Assembly (NCBI GenBank): GCA_002452745.1
Contig: DKFC01000006.1
Span: 1-64,000, forward strand
Direction of reading: 5' to 3'
DNA from: Firmicutes bacterium UBA6806
GTDB lineage: Bacteria; Bacillota; Clostridia; Peptostreptococcales; Acidaminobacteraceae
Length of the DNA stretch: 64,000 bases
Positions 17,046-25,384 of the stretch are shown here, in pieces (position 1 is the first letter of the stretch; every line of letters begins with the position of its first letter). The notes under the pieces are model-generated. The model saw nothing but the letters and a program-made list of their open reading frames with translations. It searched no databases and had not been told where the DNA came from. A program made the translations under genes and the position numbers.

Positions 17046-18116
17046 ATGAAAAGAAATCGTGTTAGAATGGGAATTATAATGATGCTAATGGTGTCTGTGC
17101 TGGCGCTGATGGCTGGCTGTGGCAAAACAGAGCAGGCAAAAGGTGCTGAGACGACAAATCCATCAGTGGAAAACGAACCAGTTGAAGCCGTGTCACCTAA
17201 AGATGAGACAGATTTAGCGAATTCGCATTATCCAGTGGTTATTCAAACTTACAACTATGCAAAAGAGCCTATTGAAGTGACTTTTAACAAGGCGCCTGAG
17301 CGTGTATTTGCAGTTTATCAGGATTCAATTGAGACATTGCTTGCGTTGGGACTTGAAGATAAGATTATTGCAAGTGCAGGACTGGATCAAGATGTAAAAC
17401 CAGACTATCAACAGGCTTTTGAAAAAATTAATTATCTGACTGAATTTTCGCCAGATAAAGAGAGTGTGGTCATGATGGAGCCTGACTTCATATTGAGCTG
17501 GTATTCTTACTTTAGTGATAAGAAGCTAGGGGACGTAGATTACTGGCATGAGAGAAATATTGGAACTTACATGATGATGAATTCAGGGGCAGCTCCAAGT
17601 AGAACTTTGGAAAACGAGTATACGGATATTTTAAATCTGGGTAAGATTTTTGATGTTGAAGAAAAGGCAGAATCCATTGTGGCTGAAATGAAGGCAGAAG
17701 TGCAAAACATTGTGGACAGCGCCTCCAATATGGTTGAAAAGCCAAGTGTCTTGGTGATGGAAGTCGAAAAAGATGGCGTGAGAGTTTATGGTGAAAATAC
17801 TTTAGGCGGAGATATGGTCAAGGCTTTGGGAGCAAATCTTGTGGTTGCACCAGAAAATCAAATGAGCAGTGAAGCCTTAATTGAGGCAAACCCAGATGTG
17901 ATTTTTACAGTTTATTTTGGCAGTTCATCAAGTGTGGCAGATGCTGAGGCAGCTGTTGATAGTCTCATGTCAGAACCAAAGTATGCAAGTTTAAGTGCCG
18001 TTAAGAATAACCGCGTCTATGCCATTTCGCTCGGTGAAATGTATTGTAGTGGAACGCGAACTCTAGATGGCATCAAGAAATTGGCTGAAGGCATCTACCC
18101 TGATTTGACCGAATAA
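17046..18116 (+). CDS. btuF: ABC transporter substrate-binding lipoprotein, BtuF-like (cobalamin)
   Basis: About 356 residues with a lipoprotein signal (lipobox LMAGC, Cys25) and a linker rich in Glu, Thr and Pro, followed by the helical-backbone periplasmic-binding fold of iron-siderophore/B12 receptors (PERVFAVYQDSIETLLALG start, NRVYAI near the end). The start follows GGAGGG. Receptors of this class bind siderophores, heme or cobalamin; the B12 riboswitch in the leader points to a cobamide. First gene of a btuFCD-type operon. Confidence 0.88.
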   Translation: MKRNRVRMGIIMMLMVSVLALMAGCGKTEQAKGAETTNPSVENEPVEAVSPKDETDLANSHYPVVIQTYNYAKEPIEVTFNKAPERVFAVYQDSIETLLALGLEDKIIASAGLDQDVKPDYQQAFEKINYLTEFSPDKESVVMMEPDFILSWYSYFSDKKLGDVDYWHERNIGTYMMMNSGAAPSRTLENEYTDILNLGKIFDVEEKAESIVAEMKAEVQNIVDSASNMVEKPSVLVMEVEKDGVRVYGENTLGGDMVKALGANLVVAPENQMSSEALIEANPDVIFTVYFGSSSSVADAEAAVDSLMSEPKYASLSAVKNNRVYAISLGEMYCSGTRTLDGIKKLAEGIYPDLTE

Positions 18117-18153
18117 TTCGAAGTTGCAATTTAAATCTGAAATGGAGTTTGAT

Positions 18154-19212
18154 ATGGAATTAACGAAAAGACCCTTTTACCTAGCGGCATCAGTTGTACT
18201 CATAGCCGTCATGACATTTTCAGTGATAACAGCTGTCACAATTGGTTCAACTTCAATTTTGGCGAAAGATGTGTACGGTGTCATTTTACATGAGGTATTT
18301 AAGCTACAGGCATTTGAGTCTTATGGAAACGGCGCTGTCCACGATGTGGTCTGGCTGATTAGACTGCCCAGACTAATCCTTGCTATAGCTGTGGGAGGCG
18401 GCCTTGCTGTTTGTGGGATAGTCATGCAGGCAATTGTTAAAAATCCTCTGGCAGATCCATATATTCTCGGGGTCTCTTCTGGGGCTTCTCTTGGAGCAAC
18501 ACTGGCTATTTTTCTAGGACTGGGGTCAATTTTCGGGGCAAATGCAGTTGGTGGTGTGGCATTTTTAGGCGCTTTTATGGCATCTATTCTGGTGATGACA
18601 GTTGCCAATATTGGGTCGAGAGCGAATTCGGTAAAACTTCTTCTAGCGGGGATGGCAATTAATGCCGTCTTCTCTTCTTTTTCCAGTTTCATCGTCTTTT
18701 TTGCCAACGACAAAGAAGGCATTCAGAACATCACTTATTGGCTCATGGGGAGTCTTGCCGGGGCAAATTGGAAGGCCATGCCACTTGTTTATCTAGTTGT
18801 CATAGGTGGCAGTCTCTATTTTATCACCCAATACAGAGTTCTAAATCTCATGTTGCTAGGAGATGAGGTCAGCATTACGCTGGGGACTGACCTCCATAGG
18901 TACAGGCAAATATATATGCTTGTGACGTCACTCATGATTGGTTTTATTGTCTATTCGTCGGGGATGATTGGCTTTATTGGGTTGATTATTCCGCATTTTA
19001 TCAGAATGTTGCTTGGAACAGATCATAAAAAAATCATACCAGTTTCTTTTTTAACAGGTGGTATTTTCATGATCTGGGCAGATGTCTTTTCCAGAATTGT
19101 CATCCCATATACTGAACTTCCCATTGGGATATTAATCTCCATGATTGGTGCGCCGTGTTTTATCTACTTGCTGGTGCGAAAATCATATGGCTTTGGAGGT
19201 AGAGAATCATGA
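18154..19212 (+). CDS. btuC: ABC transporter permease, FecCD/BtuC family
   Basis: About 352 residues with ten predicted membrane helices of the FecCD family; RLPRLILAIAVGGGLAVCG and LADPYILGVSSGASLGA are characteristic. It forms the membrane channel for the preceding binding protein. I favour the ATG at 18154 after GGAG; upstream in-frame starts (TTG at 18124, ATG at 18142) are possible. It overlaps the ATPase gene by four bases. Confidence 0.9.
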   Translation: MELTKRPFYLAASVVLIAVMTFSVITAVTIGSTSILAKDVYGVILHEVFKLQAFESYGNGAVHDVVWLIRLPRLILAIAVGGGLAVCGIVMQAIVKNPLADPYILGVSSGASLGATLAIFLGLGSIFGANAVGGVAFLGAFMASILVMTVANIGSRANSVKLLLAGMAINAVFSSFSSFIVFFANDKEGIQNITYWLMGSLAGANWKAMPLVYLVVIGGSLYFITQYRVLNLMLLGDEVSITLGTDLHRYRQIYMLVTSLMIGFIVYSSGMIGFIGLIIPHFIRMLLGTDHKKIIPVSFLTGGIFMIWADVFSRIVIPYTELPIGILISMIGAPCFIYLLVRKSYGFGGRES

Positions 19213-19964
19213 AAATCGAATGCGATAACTTGACAGTTGCTCTGGGGGGGACTGATATTGTAAAATCTGTTTCAATGAGGGTCAAGAAACAACAATTTAT
19301 TGGCATTATAGGGCCAAATGGAAGTGGAAAGTCAACTTTGCTTAAAACGATTTATCGAATTTTAACCCCGAAAAGTGGGAAGGCCCAGATTGATGGTGAT
19401 GATCTTCTCAAAATGAAGTACAGGGATTCGGCGAAGAAGATGGCAGTGGTGACTCAGCATAATTTTTATAATTTTGACTTTACCGTTCACGAAGTGGTTA
19501 TGATGGGGAGGACGCCCCATAAGAAACAGATGGAGCGAGACAACGCCAATGACTACAAAATTGTTGAGGACGCCCTAAAGCGCGTGGAAATGTGGGATTT
19601 TAAAGAGCGGATATTTTCCACGCTGTCAGGTGGTGAACAGCAGAGAATCATGCTGGCAAGGGCTTTGGCGCAGAAAACAGAATGTCTGATTCTAGATGAA
19701 CCTACGAACCATTTGGACATTAAGCATCAACTCAAAATCATGGAACTTGCTAAAGGCATGACGCTGACCGTTGTTGCCGCACTTCATGATTTGAACATCG
19801 CAGCAGCTTACTGTGACTATCTTTATATATTAAAGGATGGTGAACTGGTAGCTGAAGGCAAACCGAAAGATGTACTCACCGAAGAGATTATCCAAAGGGT
19901 TTATGAAGTCAATGCGAGAATCATCCGCGAAGAGAGTGCTGACAGAATTTACATCGCGTTTTAA
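19209..19964 (+). CDS. btuD: ABC transporter ATP-binding protein, BtuD/FecE-like
   Basis: A 251-residue ATPase with Walker A GPNGSGKST (36-44), signature LSGGEQQR, Walker B LILDEPTNHLD and the switch histidine in AALHDLN. It is the energy subunit for the BtuF/BtuC pair and starts inside the permease stop region (ATGA overlap). Cobamide import is inferred from the riboswitch. Confidence 0.93.
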   Translation: MKIECDNLTVALGGTDIVKSVSMRVKKQQFIGIIGPNGSGKSTLLKTIYRILTPKSGKAQIDGDDLLKMKYRDSAKKMAVVTQHNFYNFDFTVHEVVMMGRTPHKKQMERDNANDYKIVEDALKRVEMWDFKERIFSTLSGGEQQRIMLARALAQKTECLILDEPTNHLDIKHQLKIMELAKGMTLTVVAALHDLNIAAAYCDYLYILKDGELVAEGKPKDVLTEEIIQRVYEVNARIIREESADRIYIAF

Positions 19965-20000
19965 AAAGCGAGTCAGCGGCAAATAAGAAGGGGGTTCATT

Positions 20001-20354
20001 GTGAGCATGGAGAAGCTAAACAAGAGAATTGCGGTTTTGACCTGTCTTGAGGCTACAAAAGTCTGTAGTGGTGCAGCTTGTTTCAGGGCGTTCAACCAAA
20101 GAAAAAGCGCTTTTGAGAGGTATAAAGGAGAAGGGGCTGAATTGATTGCCTTTTTTCACTGCAATGGCTGTCACTGCGATTATGCTCATGACAGTGAGTA
20201 TCTAGAAAAAATACAGTACATTTGCAGTTGCAAACCCGATGCTGTTCATGTGGGCAAATGCACACAGATTAAGGGGGTCGAGTGCAAAATTATAACGCAA
20301 ATCATAAAGACCATTGAGGCTGAAGGTATTTTGGTTATTAGAGGTACGCATTAA
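20001..20354 (+). CDS. CGGC domain-containing protein
   Basis: A 117-residue cysteine-rich protein with CLEATKVCSGAAC, HCNGCHCD, CSC and VHVGKCT, the pattern of the CGGC domain, predicted to bind metal. The signature here reads CNGC rather than CGGC. Start GTG after AAGGGGG, 36 bases behind the transporter ATPase, so it belongs to the B12-regulated operon. A role in cobalamin or metal handling is inferred from context. Confidence 0.8.
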   Translation: MSMEKLNKRIAVLTCLEATKVCSGAACFRAFNQRKSAFERYKGEGAELIAFFHCNGCHCDYAHDSEYLEKIQYICSCKPDAVHVGKCTQIKGVECKIITQIIKTIEAEGILVIRGTH

Positions 20355-20385
20355 GTGAATCTGAAATGAGATGCTTCAAAACAAG

Positions 20386-20427
20386 ATCCCCCGCGGCGGC
20401 TCTTATAGAGCCTGCCTTCGGGGGATT
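20386..20427. terminator. Hairpin between convergent CGGC and RND genes
   Basis: ATCCCCCG (20386-20393) pairs with CGGGGGAT (20419-20427) around an inner GGCTC/GAGCC stem. It overlaps the last codons of the RND gene. Downstream T-tracts are weak on both strands, so it may be a shared but modest terminator. Confidence 0.5.
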
Positions 20428-23400
20428 ATGCTTATGACGGCCGGAATAACGAGAAGGGTTAAGCAGGTAGAAATCATAAGGCCAGACATAAGGGCAATCG
20501 CCATAGGCGTAAACAAGTCGCTACCCATGAGGACAAGCGGAATCAATCCCGTTACAGTGGTGGTTGTGCTGAGCAGAATTGGTCTGAACCGCTTCATAGC
20601 AGCTTTCAGACATGCTTCTTGTTGAGAATTTTCATTTCGGATACTCTCCTCTTGAATAAAATCTATTAATATAATTGCATTGTTGACGACAACGCCCGCT
20701 AAGCTAATCATGCCAAGCAATGCAGTAAAAGATAAGCTGATGCCTGCAAAATATAATCCCCATACAGCGCCGGCCATAGATAATGGAACTGTTAGCATAA
20801 TTACTAAAGGGAGCAAAAATGATTTAAACTGTATCAGTAGAATTAAATAGACAATAAGAATAAACAAAAGACCAATAAGTCCAAGTTTAGAGAAATTCCG
20901 ACTGATGGATTCGCTTTCGCCTGCACCTGTTATTTCAATATCTGGATAATCCTCTAGATGAATTTTGGAAAGCACTTGTTTTTGAATATCAATTGCACTG
21001 TAGCCCGATAAAACGTCGGATGAAATTTGGACGGCAGGTTTGCCATTGTAAGATTTGTAAAGAGGCTTATAGGGAACTAGATCAACAGTGCAAAAATCTT
21101 TTATCAAATATTTACGAGAAGCTATGGAGGATTTAATCAATACATTTTTTAATTCTGAGAGAGTGCTTATATCACTTTTAAGAACCAATGAAATCGTATC
21201 TGCAGTTGTATTATCATCAAAGATATCAGATTTTTTTAAAGAGCCTACAGTTGTTCCCATGAGAGCGATATTGATCTCAGATTGCAAGTCGTGCGCTGTA
21301 ACGCCATATATGCCAGAGCGGATTGAATTTAAATTCAGCTGGTATTTATAGGAAGTGGAGGCATAATCATGAGTGACATTTACAGTACCTGTCTCTTGAC
21401 GAAGTTGAGATTCGATTTGGATGGCCAAGTTTTCAAGGGCAGTGAAATCATTGCCAAGCAATCTAATGGTTATAGGTTGACCAACTGGTTCTCCTTGTTC
21501 CAATTGATGGACAACTGCCTTTGAATCCAAAAGAGTTTGATTTAGCTTCAATTGAAGCGCATCTCTAAAATCTGTGACAGAATGGTATTCTGGAAGGCCT
21601 AAAACCTTTTCCTTATCAAACTTGACTAGAAGTTGACTGTAATCAGTTGATGGAAAAGCTGGGAACATCGTATCAAAAAATCTTGGAAGACCATCACCGA
21701 TAGAACTCGTAACAGATATGACACCATCAAATTTGAGTAAAATATCTGTAGCATATTTTGTGGATTGGGATGTGGCAACAAGATCATCTCCTGTTTCACT
21801 GGTTAAATCAACATAGAGTATATCCGTGTCTGCAAATGGGAAAAATTTGATTCCAATAACGGAGATCAATGAAATTGAGCTGGCTAAAAACAGCACAATC
21901 AGAATAAATAGGATGCGCTTATGTCGAAAGACATTGTTAAAAAAATTTTCTAAATTAAAGTTGACAATCCGTTTTTTAGAACGAGGCTTAAAAAAATAAA
22001 AAGCCATTGTAGGTGTCACAAAGAGAGCAACAAGATATGAAGCGGATAAAGCTGTTATTACAATAACTGGAAGGCTATGCAAATAAGAACCGATTTCACC
22101 ACCAATAAAAAGTAAAGGCATAAAAGTGCAAATGCTTGTCAGTGTGGAGGTTAGAATTGGAAATGCAATTTCTCGCCGGCCTTGGATACAGGCAGATTCA
22201 ATTTCCATACCCTCATCTAGCTTAACCTGTATAGAGTCAGACACGACAATTGCGTTATCCACCAGCATCCCAAGTGCAATAATAAGTGCAGTAATTGATA
22301 TCTGATGAACCTCTATTCCAAGAAAAAACATTACTGAGAAAGTAAAAAATATTGAAAGTGGAATTGCAACCGAAACCAAAAGCGCATTTCTAAATCCAAG
22401 GCCAATGAAAACCACAGCAATAACCAACAAAATGCCCTGAAGAAGACTGGTGGTAAAACCTTTTACATCTTTTTCCACAGAAGAGGGCTGAAACAAAACT
22501 TTATGGATAGAAACGTTTTGTGGAAGTGATAATTTGAGCGACTCAAGATGAGTATCCACTTCTTTCCCTACAGGAATAATGTTTGTACCAGTTTCAAATT
22601 TTCCGACAACTAAGATGGTTTGCATTTGATTATAATAAATTTTATGAGCGTTTTCTGGCGTTTGTAGACTGATATCTGCGATATCCTTTAAGCGTAGGAT
22701 CGAATCATATTGGCTAGAAACACCTATGATGATGTTTTCAAGATCTTTGATAGAAGCGGGAAGAGAATTCACATCAATTGGAATTTTTCCAGAATCCGTG
22801 CTGATTTTTCCAGATGGAATTTGAATTGTTTGGAGAGTTAGCAGATTTGCTAAATCTTGATAGCTCATTCCCAATTGATTTAGCTTTTCATGTTTAATAG
22901 AAACTTGAATTTCAGCGTCAACATCCCCTGAGAGAACAACTTCGCTGACGCCCTCTATAGCGCTGAGGGATTCTTTGACTGTGTCTGCATACTGTGCTAG
23001 TGCTTCGCTTGTATAATCCGGGCCAGTTAAACTGATAATAAACCCTGAGGTCTGCATAAAATCTGTAGTAATTTCTATGGTGCTACACTCTGATGGCAAT
23101 TGATTTTGAATCGATTCCATTTTTCTTCGAAGGTCGTTCCAAGTGGCTGTATAGTCATGACTTGTCTTTGCATTATAAAACACCAAAGCATAATTTGGTT
23201 GTGAGTATCCAATAGTGCTGTCATACCCAGAAAGAGATTTGACGGCGGATTCAATTTTAGTCGTGACTTCGTCAGAAATAGTTTCAGCGGATGCTCCTAG
23301 ATAGGTCACAGATATCATAGCAGTGGCAAGGTCAATGGTAGGCGAATTTTGCTTGGGAAGAATTTGATAGCTAATAGCTCCTATTATTAAAATTAAGACA

Positions 23401-23432
23401 GATATAAAAAGAACGATTTTTTTCATGTTCAC
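20403..23432 (-). CDS. RND family efflux permease
   Basis: A 1009-residue permease of the AcrB/MdtC-like RND superfamily. It has an N-terminal helix, two large extracytoplasmic loops (about 35-320 and 550-820) and two membrane blocks. The proton-relay helix shows ALIIALGMLVDNAIVV near 380-395, and its counterpart SLAGVVVNNAIILIDF lies near 940. RND pumps expel drugs, metals or lipids using proton or sodium gradients. It overlaps the adaptor gene by four bases. A TolC-like outer-membrane partner is absent, as expected for a monoderm cell. Confidence 0.93.
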   Translation of the reverse strand: MNMKKIVLFISVLILIIGAISYQILPKQNSPTIDLATAMISVTYLGASAETISDEVTTKIESAVKSLSGYDSTIGYSQPNYALVFYNAKTSHDYTATWNDLRRKMESIQNQLPSECSTIEITTDFMQTSGFIISLTGPDYTSEALAQYADTVKESLSAIEGVSEVVLSGDVDAEIQVSIKHEKLNQLGMSYQDLANLLTLQTIQIPSGKISTDSGKIPIDVNSLPASIKDLENIIIGVSSQYDSILRLKDIADISLQTPENAHKIYYNQMQTILVVGKFETGTNIIPVGKEVDTHLESLKLSLPQNVSIHKVLFQPSSVEKDVKGFTTSLLQGILLVIAVVFIGLGFRNALLVSVAIPLSIFFTFSVMFFLGIEVHQISITALIIALGMLVDNAIVVSDSIQVKLDEGMEIESACIQGRREIAFPILTSTLTSICTFMPLLFIGGEIGSYLHSLPVIVITALSASYLVALFVTPTMAFYFFKPRSKKRIVNFNLENFFNNVFRHKRILFILIVLFLASSISLISVIGIKFFPFADTDILYVDLTSETGDDLVATSQSTKYATDILLKFDGVISVTSSIGDGLPRFFDTMFPAFPSTDYSQLLVKFDKEKVLGLPEYHSVTDFRDALQLKLNQTLLDSKAVVHQLEQGEPVGQPITIRLLGNDFTALENLAIQIESQLRQETGTVNVTHDYASTSYKYQLNLNSIRSGIYGVTAHDLQSEINIALMGTTVGSLKKSDIFDDNTTADTISLVLKSDISTLSELKNVLIKSSIASRKYLIKDFCTVDLVPYKPLYKSYNGKPAVQISSDVLSGYSAIDIQKQVLSKIHLEDYPDIEITGAGESESISRNFSKLGLIGLLFILIVYLILLIQFKSFLLPLVIMLTVPLSMAGAVWGLYFAGISLSFTALLGMISLAGVVVNNAIILIDFIQEESIRNENSQQEACLKAAMKRFRPILLSTTTTVTGLIPLVLMGSDLFTPMAIALMSGLMISTCLTLLVIPAVISIIPRRQAL

Positions 23433-24550
23433 CTCCCGCCTGCAAGAGTGAGTGGATCACTGGCAATTTGAACGAGATCATCGTTTTTTAAATTTTTCAT
23501 CCCCTGTGTGACCACGTTTGCACCTTCTTTTAAGCCACTGATAATTAAAGAACCTTCATTGGAATCAATTATATTCACATAAGCCTTGCAGGCTTTACCT
23601 TCTTCGACTATAAAAACATATGGAGCAGTGTCTAGCATAACGGAATTGATGGGAACCTCAATGCCGATGGCTTCCTTATAAAAAAAATCGACATTGACAA
23701 AATCACCTGAGATAAATTCTGAGCCGTTGATGGCAATTTCCACAGGATAAAGCATTGTAGAATCCACCGGATCCAGCTGGATACTTGTAATAGTGCCCTC
23801 AAAATGTTCTTCTTGATAGGTGATACTGCATGTATCTCCTATGTGAACAAAGGGGAGAAAATCAGATGTAACGCTTGTTTTTACAACCATGGAGTTACTT
23901 CTGACGATAACGATTGGCTCGCCAGGTTGAACATAATCTTCAGAGTCTTTTAACACTGCGCTGACGGTTCCATTATTTATGGAAAAAACAGATGCATCCT
24001 CTAAATTGTCTTGAAGAGATTCGAGCTGCAATGAGGTCGTATCACAGGCAAGGGCGGCTGAGGTGAGATCAGCTTTTGCCAGAGTATGAGAGGTGAGCAT
24101 TTCATCATACTGATCCTCAGAGACGGCATTTTGAGCGTATAGCTGTTCCATATTTGAATTTCGTTTTGAGACGAGTTCAAAGGCGGCTTTTGCTTTTGAG
24201 AGGTTGACCGATGCCTGAGTGGCAGTTAATTGAGCCGAAGCTACTTTCCTTGCTAGGTCTTCCGTATCAAGACTGAACAAATGTGTATTTGAGTGAACTT
24301 CATCTCCGACGTTTATGGAGATTTTTGAGAGTTTGCCGCCTAATTTACTGGCATAAGTTGTTGTCTGGTGGCCTGAAATAACGCCAAATGCCTGATAAGG
24401 CAGTTGATGTGATAAGGTTTTGGCTTCAAGAACAGCCACTGGCTTAGTCCATGTATTTACCTGAGGAGTCGCTTCTTTTTGAAAGCAGCCAGTTAAATAA
24501 ATAGCAATAGACAGTATTAGAAGCAGAATTAAAATGAGTAATTTTTTCAT
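23429..24550 (-). CDS. RND efflux adaptor lipoprotein (HlyD/MFP family)
   Basis: A 373-residue membrane-fusion protein. The signal peptide ends in a lipobox (YLTGC, Cys22), so the protein is probably tethered to the outer face of the cytoplasmic membrane. A biotinyl/lipoyl-like segment (SKLGGKLSKISINVGDEV, near 69-86), a coiled-coil hairpin (about 105-180) and beta-barrel regions follow in the usual order. It is coupled to the RND permease by a four-base overlap and preceded by MarR-type operator repeats. Confidence 0.92.
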   Translation of the reverse strand: MKKLLILILLLILSIAIYLTGCFQKEATPQVNTWTKPVAVLEAKTLSHQLPYQAFGVISGHQTTTYASKLGGKLSKISINVGDEVHSNTHLFSLDTEDLARKVASAQLTATQASVNLSKAKAAFELVSKRNSNMEQLYAQNAVSEDQYDEMLTSHTLAKADLTSAALACDTTSLQLESLQDNLEDASVFSINNGTVSAVLKDSEDYVQPGEPIVIVRSNSMVVKTSVTSDFLPFVHIGDTCSITYQEEHFEGTITSIQLDPVDSTMLYPVEIAINGSEFISGDFVNVDFFYKEAIGIEVPINSVMLDTAPYVFIVEEGKACKAYVNIIDSNEGSLIISGLKEGANVVTQGMKNLKNDDLVQIASDPLTLAGGR

Positions 24551-24575
24551 GGAATCTCTCCTTTCAAAACAAATT

Positions 24576-24668
24576 GTTTAGAAACTAAACTATTTGCGAA
24601 AAAAATATTTAGAAGCTAAACAATGATTTCAAAAAAATCAGCTAAAACTTGTTGTTTAGCATCTAAAC
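24576..24668 (-). promoter_or_regulatory. Three MarR-type operators ahead of the efflux genes
   Basis: Three copies of a 6-3-6 palindrome: GTTTAGAAACTAAAC (24576-24590), ATTTAGAAGCTAAAC (24607-24621) and GTTTAGCATCTAAAC (24654-24668). They fill the gap between the MarR gene and the adaptor gene. Spacing of 31 and 47 bases suggests cooperative binding. A CTAAAA half-site lies between the second and third. The MarR protein next door is the obvious binder. Confidence 0.85.
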
Positions 24669-24713
24669 TATTTTGAGTTTACCATGCTGTTTAAAATTTT
24701 GCAACCACAAGGA

Positions 24714-25247
24714 TCAAAATTTGTTTTTGTCAAATGGGATCAAATTTAAAACAGTATTAATGTCAATTTCGCCCATTTCAAGAAAGTGGTTTAAATGCTC
24801 GTTAAAGATATGCAGAAGGTTTTTTAAAAATATCAGATTTTCTGGAGTCATTTGCGTCAGGCTATCAAATATATTGCGGTTGACAGTCTGATGATAAACC
24901 ATATGGGCATGAAACATCTCCCACCCAGAGTCTGTGAGTTCTATGAGAACTTCCTTGCTATTGTCGGAATCTTTATAACGACAAATAAGCCCTGCCTTTT
25001 CAAAGCGATTTAGCTTTTGCGAGATAGCGCCTTTTGTTACCCCTTGATGATTGGCAATTTCAGTGACATTTGCGTGGGGAAAACGACCTATAGTGTCAAT
25101 CAAATGAAGATCATTTGACGTATAACAGTCATCACCGCTTCGAAAAACCTGACGCTTTTCCAAAAGAATGAACTTGGCCATTAAACTATTAAATTGTATC
25201 ATGACGTCATCGTCAATATATTGATTGCTTTTTTTAAAAGTGTCCAT
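24714..25247 (-). CDS. MarR family transcriptional regulator
   Basis: A 177-residue winged-helix regulator. The DNA-binding part includes ANVTEIANHQGVTKGAISQK (about 79-98) and the wing GLICRYKDSDNSKEVLIELT, a MarR pattern. It is first in the marR-adaptor-RND unit and probably represses both itself and the pump until a drug or ligand binds. No ribosome binding site is seen before the ATG, and the predicted promoter starts transcription at or next to this codon, so the message may be leaderless. Confidence 0.9.
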   Translation of the reverse strand: MDTFKKSNQYIDDDVMIQFNSLMAKFILLEKRQVFRSGDDCYTSNDLHLIDTIGRFPHANVTEIANHQGVTKGAISQKLNRFEKAGLICRYKDSDNSKEVLIELTDSGWEMFHAHMVYHQTVNRNIFDSLTQMTPENLIFLKNLLHIFNEHLNHFLEMGEIDINTVLNLIPFDKNKF

Positions 25248-25253
25248 ATGCTA

Positions 25254-25282
25254 AGTTTAAGTCAGTAACCGATAGGTGTCAA
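25254..25282 (-). promoter_or_regulatory. Promoter of marR, predicted leaderless
   Basis: On the minus strand TTGACA (25282-25277), 17 bases, TAAACT (25259-25254). The expected start site falls at 25247-25248, which is the first base of the marR ATG. The -10 region overlaps a TAAAC half-site like those in the operators, consistent with autorepression. Confidence 0.6.
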
Positions 25283-25384
25283 GTCCAGTTGTTTAATAGT
25301 CTCTGGTTCATTTTTTCTTTAAAATGGGGTATAATTAAAAGGTTAAGGATGAAATGGCTATCTCGGTTTATGACAGGAGGCAAT

